From positions 46,376,001 to 46,440,000 of the forward strand of contig CM060731.1 of assembly GCA_030704615.1 (NCBI GenBank): a stretch of 64,000 nucleotides of DNA, given 5' to 3'. The notes beneath the pieces are model-generated. The model searched no databases, was not told the origin of the DNA, and saw only the letters and a program-made list of their open reading frames with translations. Each line of letters opens with the position of its first letter. Within the stretch, counting starts at the first letter, position 1. Shown here in pieces: positions 48,437 to 60,608 of the stretch. The position numbers were made by a program, and so were the translations under genes. This DNA comes from Takakia lepidozioides (taxonomy: Eukaryota; Streptophyta; Takakiopsida; Takakiales; Takakiaceae).

Positions 48437-49191
48437 CTCCACTAGCTAGTTCGGCCGACTTCCTCCAAGTCCCGGCCAAGGGTGGAGCCTCTCCAGCTCC
48501 TCCCAGTGCACTCTTCTTGGCCTACTTCAAGGCCAAGGAACGATCCTCCCCGAGGATCAAATCACCTTACTGCAACAACATTGCTTGCGACCGCTCATGA
48601 TGCCGCTTTTGGCATCACCTTGAGCAAGGGTTCACCTGGAACCCTCTTTGCCTAGGAAGATAACCTTGAACCAACCGTGCGCCCCAATTATTACAATTGG
48701 GTCCGCCTTGGAATGCTGGCCTGAGGTACGAGAACACGTCGAAGCCGCACTACGACTTCGTCCCGAGGCTACACGATTATAGTACGTGAACGGAAGCACG
48801 TAGCTTCCGCGTTAGCCTGTACTACAAGGCAACCCCCTCGGTAGTGCAGTTATAGTATGCGCACGCGCCAGGTGCACACTAGCACGTGAACTCCCAAAGA
48901 AGGCGCAAGTTTCCTTGCCCCTTGGATGGGGGTCACCCGATTTCGGCACTACGCAAACACATGATTAACCCAATTTACCTCTCCCACTTTTATAAGCTAG
49001 CATGCATTCTACACACTAGCCAACCATACCATGCATCACCATTCCAAACAAAATAGGATGCACAACATTTGGAAGCCATTTCATTTATAGCACGTTTTGT
49101 ACAATACAAGTTTTTGCAATCGGATTCCTAAGCTAGCTAAGCCGGGCTAAGCATGCATTTCCTCCCCCACGCTCCAAGGTTGATGTCCCCA
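48437..49191 (-). other. Element 2 non-coding 3' segment, proximal part
   Basis: No open frame of note. It lies between the end of the integrase-chromodomain frame (stop at 49192-49194) and the nested element 1. A long 3' untranslated stretch of about 0.9 kb in total is implied. Confidence 0.7.
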
Positions 49192-52100
49192 TCAACGCTT
49201 CTTCCGCTTTTGAGGTCGCCCTTCGAAAGCTGCAACCGCCTCGGATGCGTTTCCCATTTCTGAGGCACGCACCCAAGATGCCTCCACCTGATGATAGCCC
49301 TTCCATTTGACGAGATACCCCGTTTCTCGGCTCTTGAACCTCCTCGACTTAAGTATTGCCTCCACCTCGTACTCAGGTTCATTTTCATGATCCAACAGCA
49401 TAGGTGGCGGACGCAACACTTGATGCCGATTCGGACGCGCTTCATCTTTGAAGTAAGGCTTCAAAAGGGAGACATGGAATACTGGGTGCACCTTGTTGTT
49501 TGCCGGCAGCTCCAATTCATACACATCCTCATTCATAACCTTCCGAATGCAAAAGGGTCCCGCATACGGAGGTACGAACTTCGGACTGACTTCCGGAGGT
49601 AGTCGGAAATTCTTGATGTTCAACCAGACCTCTGTGCCTGCCTCAAACTTCACTTCCCTCCGCTTCCGATTCGCCTGCCTTTCATACCGTTTCCTAGCTT
49701 TGGCAATGTTGTACTTTGCGAGCTTCAACAAACGCTCGTGTTCTTCCAGTACTGCCGCTACTGCTGGTTCCTCAACGTCCTGGGCGGCCCAACTTGTCGG
49801 CACCAGAGGTGCTTTTCCATAGACCAATACGAAAGGGGAAACTCCCGTTGCGGAGTGTTCTGTGTTATTATAACAGAACTCTGCCGCGTCTAAGTGTTCC
49901 ACCCAGTCTGTTTGGTCTGCCGACACGTAATTCTGCAAGATCTGCTTCACTACGGAATTCACTCTTTCTGTTTGGCCGTCGGTCGTAGGTCGGAAGGCGG
50001 TGCTCATCTTCAGCCTCGTCCCCATCTTCTTCCAAAGTGCCCTCCAAAATTTACTCGTAAACTTTGGATCGCGGTCCGAGACAATATCCTTCGGGACTCC
50101 ATGATGCTTTAAGACGTGGGCGAAATAAAATCGTCCTGTTTCCTGTGCCGTTGCCGTCTCCTTGGTGGGGATGAAATGACCCATTTTACTGAACCTATCC
50201 ACCACCACCATGATTGCATCGAATCCTTTTGACAGCGGCATAGCAGTCATGAAATCCATCGAGACGCTTTCCCAAGTCCCCTCTGGAATCGGTAAGGGTT
50301 GTAACAGCCCCGCTTGCTTTTTGTACTCGCTTCGGTTTTGTTGGCATGTGGTGCATGTCTTGACATACTCCTCTGCCTCCTCCCTCAATTTGGGCCAGAA
50401 ATACTCTTTCTTCAAGAGTGCCGCAGTGCGCTTGGCTCCACCGTGGCCCGCAAGCGGGCTATCATGGCATTCTCTCAAGAGGCTATCTCTGATCCCTCCC
50501 TTCGGCACGTAGAGACGCTTTTGCTTATACCGGAGCAGTCCATTTTGCAAGTGGAACTGCGATTTAACCCCCATCCTCAAGTCCTGCATCACGGACTTCG
50601 CCAGCTCATCCTTCCGGCAAGCCTTCCGGATCTTCCTTTGGAGCGCCGTCTCGCCCTTGTACACCAACAAGAGCTGCTGCTTTCTACTTAAAGCATCGGC
50701 CACCACGTTGTCTCGTCCCGGTTTGTACTGGATATCCACGTCGAACACCGCCAAAGTATCTTGCCACCTAAGTGTTTTGGGGACAACTTGGGCTGTGTGG
50801 CAAAATACTTCACCGTGACATTGTCCGTGAACACCTTTACTGGGTTGGAACCAACATAGTGGCGCCAAAGCTCAAGACAATGCACCACCGCCTTCATCTC
50901 TTTCTTGTGCGTCGGCCACCGTCGCTCCACTTCATTCAGTTTCTTACTTTTGTAAGCCACTGGACGTCCATCTTGCATCAGTACACCCCCAATCGCGAAG
51001 TCCGACGCATCTGTATGTATATCGAACGGACGATCGAACTCCGGGATTTTCAAGACTGGAGCTTCCGCCATCCGCTGCTTCAATTCAGCAAAAGCTTGGC
51101 CACAAAATGTGTTCCATGCCCAGACTTTAGATTTACACAGAAGGTCTGACAACGGCCCCGCGATCTTGGCGAAATTTCTCACATACTTCCAATAATAGGA
51201 GGCGAGTCCTAGGAAGGATCGCACTCCCGGGACCGAAGTCGGAGGCTCCCAGTCCAAGATCGCCCTCACCTTTCTATCATCCATTTTGATCCCATCCTGT
51301 GTAATCACATGCCCCAGGAACTCCACTTTTGTGACCCCGAATTCGCACTTTGAAGCTTTGGCATACAGCTTCCCTTCTCGCAATTTCTGGAACACCCTTT
51401 TGAGGTGCTCCAGGTGCTCCTCCTTTGTTTTCGAGTACACCAAGATGTCGTCGATGTACACGATCACAAAGTCATCCAACCACTCCTGGAAAAGGTTGTT
51501 CATCAGCGTGCTAAAGGTCGCGGGTGCGTTGGTGAGCCCAAAAGGCATCACCAAGAACTCATACGAACCATACCTCGTCCTGCACGCGGTCTTCTCCTCA
51601 TCTCCTTCCGCCACTCGAATTTGATGATAGCCGGAGCGCAGATCGATCCGGCTGAAATACTTTGCTCCTGCCAACCGATCGAAAAGGTCGTCGATCCTTG
51701 GCAAAGGGTACCGGTTTTTGATAGTCACCTTATTCAGAGCCCTGTAATCGACACACATCCGCAGCGTCCCATCCTTCTTGTCTGCAAATAGCACCGGGGC
51801 TCCGTAAGGTGACTTACTCGGCCGGATAAACCCCTTTGACATTAGATCCTTGAGCTGAGTCTTCAGCTCGACCAACTCTCTGTGGCTCAACCGGTAGGGC
51901 ACCTTGGCAGGCGATTCCGATCCCGGTATCACCTCAATCTTGTGGTCAACTCCTCTTCACGGTGGCAAGCCGCTTGGCAAATCCTCCGGCATCACATCAT
52001 GGTATTTCTCCAAAATCCCCTTGATCCAATCTGGGCTCGGCTCTCCATCGCCTTCTCCCTTCACTTCTCTAATGTAGAGCAAAAACTGGGGCTCGTGTGC

Positions 52101-53752
52101 CTCCTCCACGGCCCACTCCCTTGCTGACAGAAGGTTTATTCGCCCTCCCACGGGTTTGGGCGTTTCCGAAACTCGTAAGACCTCGCCACCATTCCAACAT
52201 GGTAGCGTGACTACCCTCTTGCGGCCATCTATGACCGCTCCGGATTTGCTCAAAAAGGTCATCCCCAAAATGAGATCCACTCCGTCGATCTCGCAGACGG
52301 TGAAGTTCTCACGTCCCTCCCAACTCCCCAGTTGAAGTGGAACATCGAACGCCAACCTCGTCGCCAATTGCGGTTCTCCTTTTGCAGAACGCACCTTAAT
52401 AGAGGCCCCTACGTCAGTTGTCGGGAGTCCCAACTTTTGTGCCATTGCCGGTGTCATGAAGGAGTGCGACGCTCCTGTGTCCACCAACAATGACACGTTA
52501 GTTCCAGATATTATCCCATCCACGAACAATAAGTGACTCCCTTTACGCAATGCGCCAGTTTCCTGATACAACTCACAAGAATATTTGCCTACCTTGCAAG
52601 TCCTGGCGACTACCGCTTCCACCAAGCGACTGATGGTATCTTCCGACAGCTCCGTGGTTGCCCGAGTCATGTTCAATTGTCGGGGTTTTGTGCACTTCTT
52701 GGCCATGTGCACGAGCTCTCCGCAATTGAAACACACTCCATCAAAGGTCGCCTTCTGTCCGCCATAAGCCGCTCCACCCGCTTTTCCTTTCGAAGCACCG
52801 GGTGCCGCCTTGACGTGTGAAGGCCCTCCCTTCGATTTCCACGTGCCATTGTCGCCGCGTGGCCTATCCCACTTCTTTTCCGGTCGGAAGGAGTCACCTT
52901 CCCGCCGGGTCTTCTTGTGGTTCATCTCCGTACGGCCTTGTCTTTCACCCCTAGGGACATCTGAGAAACATTCAGCCCTCTCAATTGCCTCGTTCAAAGT
53001 CTTGGGTGGCTTCTCCTCCAACTTCCGCCTGGCCCATGGGGCCAGTCCCGCCACAAAGTTGAAGACCATTTCCGATTTTGCCATGTCAGCGACTTCGAGC
53101 AAAAGCACATTGAAAGCCTGGACATATCCCCGAATGTCGTCTGTTTGCTTCAAATTCCTCATCTTGTCCCGGGCAAGCCAGGACGCGTTGAGGGGCACAA
53201 ACTGTCTCTTCATCAATTCCTTGAACCCACTCCAGTTCAAGGTTTCCGGGCTTGGACCTCGGTCATGAAGGCGTTTCTGCCACCATTGTTGAGCATAGCC
53301 CTTCAAATAGGTGGGAGCCACTTCCACCCGATCCTCGTCACTCAACTTGGCCGCCCGGAAGTACTGCTCTAGCTCCAAGAGCCAGGTGTTGAGTGCCTTC
53401 CGATTTTGGACGCCCTCGAAGTGCCTGGTTCCTTAGGCTTCACCTTAAACTTCGCCTTAGTGGAAGTGGCATTAGCCGCTCTCAACACGTCTTTCAGTGT
53501 CCCGCCAAACTGCGCCAACAACCCTTCCCAAAAGGCTGCCGGCATGGGAGGCATCTGTTGGTCGGTCGGAGCTCTCACGGATTCCTCGGGCTCTGACTCC
53601 TCGGATTCCTCCCGCTCTTGAGCGGCCTCGTTTTCGGAAACGTGCATCGCTCCCTCAAACGGCCGCCTCGGTGACACGTCGCCCCCATCGGGCTCACCAG
53701 GATCATCATCTTTTGGGCCATTCCGCTTTCGCTTTGGCTTGCCCGACCCCAT
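49192..53752 (-). pseudogene. Gag-Pol of gypsy element 2 (full length, three lesions)
   Basis: Complete domain order Gag, protease, reverse transcriptase, RNase H, integrase, chromodomain. Gag starts at 53752. Lesions, judged against element 1: loss of one base near 53421 in Gag; a CGA-to-TGA stop at 51957-51959 (downstream of protease, before the RT fingers); and loss of one base near 50776 in RNase H. Integrase keeps its zinc-binding HHCC part, both Asp residues and the Glu in TDGQTERVN. The protein ends in a chromodomain (EVEAILKSRRF, YLVKWKGYHQVEASW) near 49240-49370, which places the family among chromoviruses; chromodomains guide insertion to marked chromatin. The knuckle reads CFNCGELVHMAKKC, with Gly and Pro replaced by Leu and Val inside the motif. 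Confidence 0.93.
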
Positions 53753-53793
53753 GATGAGGCCAATCCCAAGGACGATCGCGTACTGAACTCTAA

Positions 53794-53806
53794 GCTCTGA
53801 TACCAA
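53794..53806 (-). other. Primer-binding site, element 2
   Basis: The minus strand reads TTGGTATCAGAGC directly after the 5' LTR, the same initiator-Met tRNA match as in element 1. Confidence 0.9.
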
Positions 53807-53807
53807 G

Positions 53808-54534
53808 TGTCGCGCACCTCACTTCGGTAAACTCCCCTTCAAGTCATAGTTACTCGCTTTGATGCGCGCGCCTGACTCCCAACCTGGCCGCCGGGCCAAC
53901 TTGGAGCTTCAGCTGCTCACCGGGACATAACGGTCCCCATTCGCTCCCCCACTAAACCCTCCACCTATTTGGGCCTAGTGGAATTCCCTTTGGTAGATGG
54001 CAGTCCGGAACAGCTCCCCACTCTTTGGTCGCTTTCCGGCTCGCTCGCTTACTCACTAGTTTTTGGTCACCAACGGGCTTGCACCGTTCTCGGGGTTACT
54101 ACTCCATATATATACTTCTGTAGCTGTCCGCGGGGGTTTCACAACCAGCCATGCCATTTTATGGCGAACCACCACGAAAACCCTCGACTCCCGGTGATGA
54201 GTCGCGGTGAGTCTTGGCCCACTCACCACGGCCCCTATGGACCGTGATGAGTCCCAAGACTCCCCACGACTCCCACCACGAGGTCTCCGCCCCCATGGTG
54301 AGTCCTATGCCACCCCCACTAAGTCCCGCTAAGCTACCACCACCCCTTGTGGAGCCACCCCCACCGCAACCCGGTGTGCGGGGCTCCACCTAGTGAGCGC
54401 CTCCGCCTCCTTGAGTGCCTTGGGCACTCAAGGGTGCTTCAGCCCCCCATACGTATCGTTGCCGCTGCCCCCACCACAGGGGCAGCCCCTCATGTGTCCC
54501 GACCCCCCTGCTCTCAAGGCAAGGGGGCGCGAGA
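53808..54534 (-). repeat. 5' LTR of gypsy element 2
   Basis: 727 bp, the pair of 42780-43506. The outer end reads GCGCGAGA rather than GCGCGACA, and is followed at once by the GTGGG target duplication and transposase sequence. Confidence 0.92.
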
Positions 54535-56176
54535 GTGGGAGACTCGGCAGACGAGGCTGATTGGGATACTGAGAATCTTCAAATGGAGAGTGATGGTGGT
54601 GATGAACCTAACCTGGATTTTCTCAACATGTTCAAGCCTTGTACCTGGGAAAAAGGAGTGGACATCGATTTTGTAAGCGAGAGAGATGCTTTTAGTGGCC
54701 CCGACCCTGGGCCTTGCCTCCCTGACATGAAGGGTTCCACTCCTGTTTGGTTTTTTCACCTGTTTTGGAGGCAATCTGTACTCGAGCGGATTTGCAGAGA
54801 GTCCAACCGCTATGCATGTGAAGCGTTGGGTATAGGGACTCGTGGAGGGCCTCGTTGGAAGGAACTGCAGGTTCCTGAACTACGGGCTTGGATTGGTGTG
54901 TGTGTGTGTTTATGGGCATGAAGAAGCTGCCCCGTACTCGTTGTTACTGGCAACACTCTGAGGTGTTCTTCTCTTGCCCTGTCATCCGCAAAATAATGAC
55001 CCGAGACAGGTGGGAGGCCATACTTAGATGCCTGCACCTTGTCGTCAACAATTCCACTCTGGTCTTTGATCGCTCAAGTCCCAATTTTGACAAGTTGGGA
55101 AAGTTTAGGTGGGTTTGCGATGAAGTAGTTGCTAGATGCAAATCGTTGTGGAATCTGTACAAGATGTTGACGGCGGACAAGCTTATGATCCGTTATAAGG
55201 GGAAATATTGTCCGATTAGGATGTACATGCCCAAGAAGCCATGCAAGTGGGGCATAAAAGCTTAGGCGTTGGCTGATTCAAAGACGCATTATGTGTACGA
55301 TTTCTCTTTCTACTATGGGAAGAATGCAAAGGGCCTTGAGGGTGATAGGCCAAAAAATGGCAAAGGTGAGGGTTATGATGTTGTCACCAGGCTTGCTGCG
55401 GGTTGCATGGTTTGGGGCATGTAATTGTCACTGACAATCACTTCACCTCGGTGCAGCTTCTCTATGACTTGGCCCAAGTTGGCACTTGGGCCACTGGCAC
55501 AGTCAGATTAAACAGGAGAGGCCTTCCTCCCTCTTTGATTGGGATGAAAAAGTCTAGGACTTCCAAGCAAGACCAGTCATGGTACAGGATGTATGTTTTT
55601 AAGCAGCTTGTTGCAATCTTGTGGTGGGACAAGAAGGGAGTATTTCTTTTGTCTTCTGCAGCTAGGCCAGCATGTAGGCCTTCTTCTCCTATGTCTGTAA
55701 GACGATTCGTGGGACACCAGAAAGTGTCAGTGCCATCTGTTCCTGCACATGTGCATTATCAAACATTTATGCGAGGAATAGATGTGCAAGACCAGCTTCG
55801 AGGTGCGTACAGCTTGCAGCTACGCACAAAGAAGTGGTGGCATCGTGGATTCTTCTTCCTTATGGACACAACAATGGTGAATGCATATATTTTGCATTCA
55901 TCCCATGTTACCAAGATGGGCCGGCGGGCCATGAGCCATTTGGAGTTCAATTTGGCGTTGGCTTATGCATTGACAGCAGGGACCTGCACAGACAACATGG
56001 AGGGCACTGGCGATGGGTCTTGCACATTTGTGCATCAATGCCTTCACACAATGCAGAGGCGGTTGTGTGGTATTTGTCATGTGCGCACTCATTACTACTG
56101 CCATGGATGTGAGGGAAAACACTTGTGTATTGGTGCGTGCTGGAATGAAGCACATCGTCATGGATCGAGGTGACAT
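54535..56176 (+). pseudogene. piggyBac transposase, catalytic and C-terminal part
   Basis: Carries the DDE_Tnp_1_7 domain. The front helix region reads FFHLFWRQSVLERICRESN. Catalytic Asp candidates are at 55176-55178 (TADKLMIRYKG, where the usual Asp-Glu is Asp-Lys), 55433-55435 (VTDNHFTS) and 55781-55783 (RGIDVQDQ). A Cys/His-rich tail (CGICHVRTHYYCHGC, then CIGACWNEAH) matches the C-terminal zinc-finger of the family. Lesions are a two-base length change in a TG run at 54896-54910 that shifts the frame, a TAG at 55263-55265 where family members have Trp, and a one-base indel near 55395-55405. Together with the gypsy insertion this is a clear pseudogene. Confidence 0.88.
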
Positions 56177-56963
56177 TTCCAGCTGCAACTGCAACTGATG
56201 TCGTGCTCTGTTGGCGTTTCTTGTGTGTGTGAGTGTTCACAGGGTGGCGGGCTGTGATGGCAGGTTTGGTGGTCGCTGGTATGGAATGCGTTCGTCGGGT
56301 GCTACGTTTCGGGTGCCCGGCAATTCCCCATAAATCGATGACGTAGCCCGATTTTTTGGGCCAGAATCTTGTGCCGGCTCAGGCATGAGTTCCCCGGAAT
56401 TTGGATTCAAGTAGAAATAGGCCCAAATGGAAATCTATGCATGTAGATTGGTTAGAATGCTTCCAAATTTTTTATGGTGGTGAGTTTCCACCCAAAGAAC
56501 AATATGACTAGAGGAATTGACATTGTGATGAAAATCTGGACACATTTGAGGCAGATTTGGGGTCAATTGTAATGGAGAGCATGTTTGACCCACCAATTTT
56601 CCTATACAAAGCAACCCTCATGTGGTTTTGAAATTTGGTTCTAGAATCTTGGCCCAAGGTGCTCTACATGCCAGGCAGTTACAATCTCGGTATGCTGTAT
56701 CAATGAAAGATCATTTTGCCAGGCCAATTGCTTGGTCAAACCATTTTTTCACTCCAAAACTAGAGCACAATAAATATTTACAGCTTACATTTTTGTTATA
56801 ATATTCCTAATGACACGGTGAAATCACTTGAAATTTTTACAGTAGGTTCCTGAAGTAGGTAGGTTACTTCATACGGTTCATCCCCCTAATGTTTGCCAAA
56901 TGTCAGATATGCCCTCAAACATGAGGACATGTTCCGTTTTGGCATGGGCCCACCAAAAACGGG
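56177..56963 (+). other. piggyBac 3' non-coding region
   Basis: No coding frame. It extends from the transposase stop to the right inverted repeat and is moderately AT-rich toward the end. Confidence 0.6.
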
Positions 56964-56982
56964 CTCGTCCATTAGGGGTTAC
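56964..56982 (-). repeat. piggyBac right end: inverted repeat plus TTAC
   Basis: CTCGTCCATTAGGGG followed by TTAC. It is the reverse complement of the left end apart from the outermost base, and TTAC is one change from the left TTAA. Confidence 0.65.
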
Positions 56983-57367
56983 GAAAGATGTTATTTAAGA
57001 AAGGTGTTACTTTGAGAAGCATATGAAAGAAGTAATTTCAGCAAAGGACAGGAGGTAACACCTGGGGAAGGCACAAGAGGGCTTAGCGATTTTTGACACT
57101 GATCCGTAGTCTGCTCTTTAGAATAAAGAGCAGCCGACAAACTTTAACTCTTTAATTTTATTGGGCAACAATGATTGGTGCACACCATCTTACTTGGCTC
57201 ATGTTTCATGGCATAGATCGAACATAAAATAGTAATTTTGTTGGTAATTGTAATACCAAAGATATGCTTTGGGCTTCATCCCCTTCCAAAAAAACAAACA
57301 ATGACGTTATGATTGTACATCATTTTACTTTTCTCATTTCTGACAGCATAAATCGAAATTAAAGTAA

Positions 57368-57391
57368 GTAAATAATAATAATAATAATAAT
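57368..57391. repeat. (AAT)n microsatellite
   Basis: About eight AAT units. Confidence 0.9.
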
Positions 57392-58268
57392 TTTGTTGGC
57401 TCTCTTGTACAGAGAGAGACTACGCGTAGTGTTCAAGTCAATGGAGAAAATGTGGTCAAAAGACCTTCCACCATGTCAAAGCAAAGATTGGTGTCTTGTG
57501 TTGAGTGCAAAGAGAGGTATAGTAAGAGATTTTTCCATTATATTCAGTTCTCTTCAGATTTATCCCTCCAATTCCATCACATTCAATTTTGTCTTTTCGC
57601 ATTTGTTCCTTGGATTTAATTTTTTATTAATACTTTTTATCAAGGTGAAAACATAAAGTCTTTCAATTTTAAGTTTTATTTTCAATTTTTTTAGTTTTTG
57701 TCTTCAGGGATTACTGTCGGTAATGTTGAATGGTTCTGATTTTATGTTCTAGATATTGATAATTTATAATTCAATAAAATCAGGACCGGCAGACTTGCTA
57801 ACCTTCTAGTTTCGTAATTAGGGTGGACCCTACATTACTCGAGTATTCGCTTATTCCATTTGCGTGGTTATTGTTTAGTCTACTTGTACGTAGTACTGCA
57901 GGGACCTATGCTCTTCGGTGGGCCTCTTACGAAATAATTATTTTTCCTAAAGAAGCATGTTTTTTGTTTTTTTTTGTTTTTTTTTTTTGGTGAAAGGGTT
58001 TGTAATTTTTGCAGTTCTAGCAATATACATGATATATACGGTTAAAGAAACAATGATATGCATGTGTTGGACTGTACACTAATGATAACACATTATATTA
58101 GATGTAATAGAATATGGGTAAAAATGTCAAGGAATTCAACAATGGAGATTGGAGGTTTTTCTTTTTCTGGCATCCTATTTGAAATTTAATTACCGTCACA
58201 CAACATACGCACCTATGCAGTGGTAATCCCAAATAATGCTCAGTTCCTTAGTAGTAAGTTCCAAGTGT

Positions 58269-58291
58269 TATATATATATATATATATATAG
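58269..58291. repeat. (TA)n microsatellite
   Basis: About eleven TA units. Confidence 0.9.
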
Positions 58292-60295
58292 TCCGTAAAA
58301 AAATCATCATTTTTTAGTGTTTAGGTTTAGTACGCTTTATATAGGAAATTGTGGAGGAGTGCGTTATATATGGAGAAGTACATTACACCCAAATATAACG
58401 TACTTTCCCCAAATATAATACACTCCCCCATAATTGCTGTTTCTTTACGAATTACCACGTAATGGCCTCGTTCTAAGGCTTTACCCTATACTAAAACGAG
58501 CGGAAAGGCTCATCAACTGCCCTTCCCTATACATAATTGTGAGATCCAAAGATAATTAGGTGGTTCAGTCCATGAGAGGAGTCGACCAACATGTAGTATC
58601 CTCTCCTTTTGTCTCAGAGAATGACAATGAGAGTGAAGGCACTTTGCCAAGCTTCGCCAAAGCTTCGCTTTGTCAACAAACTTGGCCTGATGTTCGTTTT
58701 ATCCTCGGCAGCTTCAGTAGCCGTGCAAATTGTCTTCGTGACTCTCGAACTACAGGCTATCGACATTGCAGATCTAGGACTTATATTTGCATTCGGGCAT
58801 GCTAGCAAATTGACGCCATGCAAGTTTGCAACTCCTCCAATATATTCATTTCCACTAATTGAAGCTCCCAAGCCTTGGTGGGATCGTTGAAGAATATATT
58901 ATGACGAAACGAAAATGTTCTCAGACCATAAAATTTTAAAATTAGTTCAAATTTGTGCTCAGCCGAGCACAGTTCTCCACAAAGGAAAGTTGTAGGTAAG
59001 CTAATGGTAAATGGGCACATATCGCCTCCGAAGTGGTTGTGGATTCAATCCACCAATTGCAGTCACACACATGTCGGTCACCTCCCCGTCGGAAGGCAGT
59101 AGTCCTTTGGGTCAATACGAGGAGTCATATTTCCTTTACACAAAGCAAAAGACCACGCACCCTACAAATTGACTGCAAGCATTGAAGCTTACATGTATTG
59201 CCGCCCAGACGAAGAGACTTGAACTGAAGATTTGTCATTGGGCGATTACAAGCCTCATCAATCTGATATTCCACTGCTCCTCGTCAATCTCAGTCACTCT
59301 CATAGTTCAAATTGTTCTAAATTACTAGAAGTAAGCGTCACTATAGCGGTAGTAGGAGCAGACATCGATCCAAGTTGTCTCTAAAAAATAGAACATTTTT
59401 TACGAACACAATGTGTGTGAGGTGTTTGTTCACTAGAGAGAGGAGAGATTTTGTTTCATGGTACTCTACAAAAGGTATGTAAGGTCTACATATCGAGTTT
59501 GATCATGCTCAACAAACAAATTTAAAAATGTTTTAGATTGGGAAATTCCAAAATTTGTAGCAGTTCGGCGTCATCATGTGCAAGTCTGCAAGCTATTACG
59601 AAGAAAAGACGTGCATACATATATCGGCATGATCGGGTACTGTCTCAAAGACATCGACGAAACAAATTTCCACTTCGTTTACGTAAACAATAAACGTTAG
59701 CGATGACAAGATGCAAGATGGAATGGATGAACAAAGTTTGGTGTCTGCTTCAGAAATTAATCAAAGGTTTGTCTCTCACACCAAAACGTTTTGGAGAGGG
59801 CATGCATGTGGTGGATGCATGTACAAAATGAGAGGGCAATTGAATTCAACGCTTCCACGTGTTTTCCGCCATATGATGAGGTTGGTCAGTATTTCTATTC
59901 TGTTAATTGGGTTGTACCGGTTAAAAACAACGAAATGGATTTGGAAAGAGCATGTTCCATCTGGAAATGTATGATGAGACCGCATGAAGTCGAGATGGTA
60001 AGAGGGTGGGTAGCATGTGCGCAGGCTCACGCCTCTGTGCGTCTGCTCCCGTGAGCAGAAGAAGGTATGCCAAATATTCCAAGAATATTTTTGGATAATG
60101 CTTTAGCGAAACTAAAACGTGAAATTTGCACAAGTCTGCTCACGTAAGCACAAAACCACGCGAAGTTAGGGCATAGGGAATTCCCCGTCAGTGCCATTTC
60201 CATCAACAATTTTCGTTGATTAATAGTTGCATATTTAATCATGTGCAGTTGATGTTCAGAGCAATCACTAGTATGCGAAACTATACACAATTCAT

Positions 60296-60477
60296 TTTGT
60301 TCCGCCCACGAAAGCATGAATACTGACCTACCGCAATACAACTCATTCTGTTTCGCCCACGAAACCGTTTGATAATAACCTACGCAACGATATTTTGAAA
60401 TTTCGTTGACGAAACTCGATAGCTTGATTTATTTCGCTAGCAAAACCTGATACCTTGATTTATTTCGTTGGCGAAAT
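60296..60477. repeat. Series of imperfect palindromes TTTCGnnnnCGAAA
   Basis: Five 14-base units begin at about 60300, 60351, 60401, 60432 and 60463: TTCCGCCCACGAAA, TTTCGCCCACGAAA, TTTCGTTGACGAAA, TTTCGCTAGCAAAA and TTTCGTTGGCGAAA. Spacing is about 50, 50, 31 and 31 bases. A related half (TTTCGTTGAT) is at 60211. The function is unknown. They could be protein-binding sites or remnants of a tandem satellite. Confidence 0.65.
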
Positions 60478-60608
60478 CCGTTGTATGCCTCATTATATTA
60501 AATTGTTCAATTATTGTTTGGTATTTGTGTGTTTTGGATGGTGTTGGTTATTGTGACTTTGATTTTCCCTAATGTGTTAATTTTTTGTAGGATACAAAAG
60601 CTGTAAAT

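Larger units (their letters stand above)
42780..54534 (-). mobile_element. Ty3/gypsy chromovirus (element 2), inserted in piggyBac
   Basis: Minus-strand LTR retrotransposon flanked by the 5-bp target duplication GTGGG (42775-42779 and 54535-54539). Its 5' LTR is 53808-54534 and its 3' LTR is 42780-43506. They differ at about 11 of 727 positions by my hand count, implying a fairly young insertion. The primer site is at 53794-53806. Removing element 1 (43657-48431) plus one CTACT copy leaves about 6.98 kb, a normal size. The LTRs begin TG and end CA within a short inverted TGTCGCGC motif; the right copy ends GA by mutation. Confidence 0.92.
41072..56978 (+). mobile_element. piggyBac-type DNA transposon, split by nested gypsy elements
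   Basis: Bounded by 14-bp perfect inverted repeats, with TTAA on the left and TTAC (one mismatch) at 56979-56982 on the right. Without the 11.76-kb insertion it would be about 4.1 kb. It encodes one transposase on the plus strand in two parts, 41934-42779 and 54535-56176, and has about 0.9 kb of non-coding sequence on the left and 0.8 kb on the right. The left non-coding part contains a 17-base G run at 41592-41608. The transposase is broken and the ends are far apart, so it is immobile. Confidence 0.7.
56983..60290. other. AT-rich intergenic DNA
   Basis: No gene recognised. A plus-strand frame at 58609-58890 (93 codons) includes a hydrophobic stretch but no known motif. Poly-T runs lie near 57960-57990. 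Confidence 0.4.

Noticed and set aside
55834-56240. Minus-strand and shifted frames over the transposase C-terminus
   Set aside because: They are shadows of the Cys/His-rich tail in other frames.
59711-60054. Overlapping 87-codon plus-strand frames as a gene
   Set aside because: They overlap each other in different frames, with no motif and no supporting neighbours.
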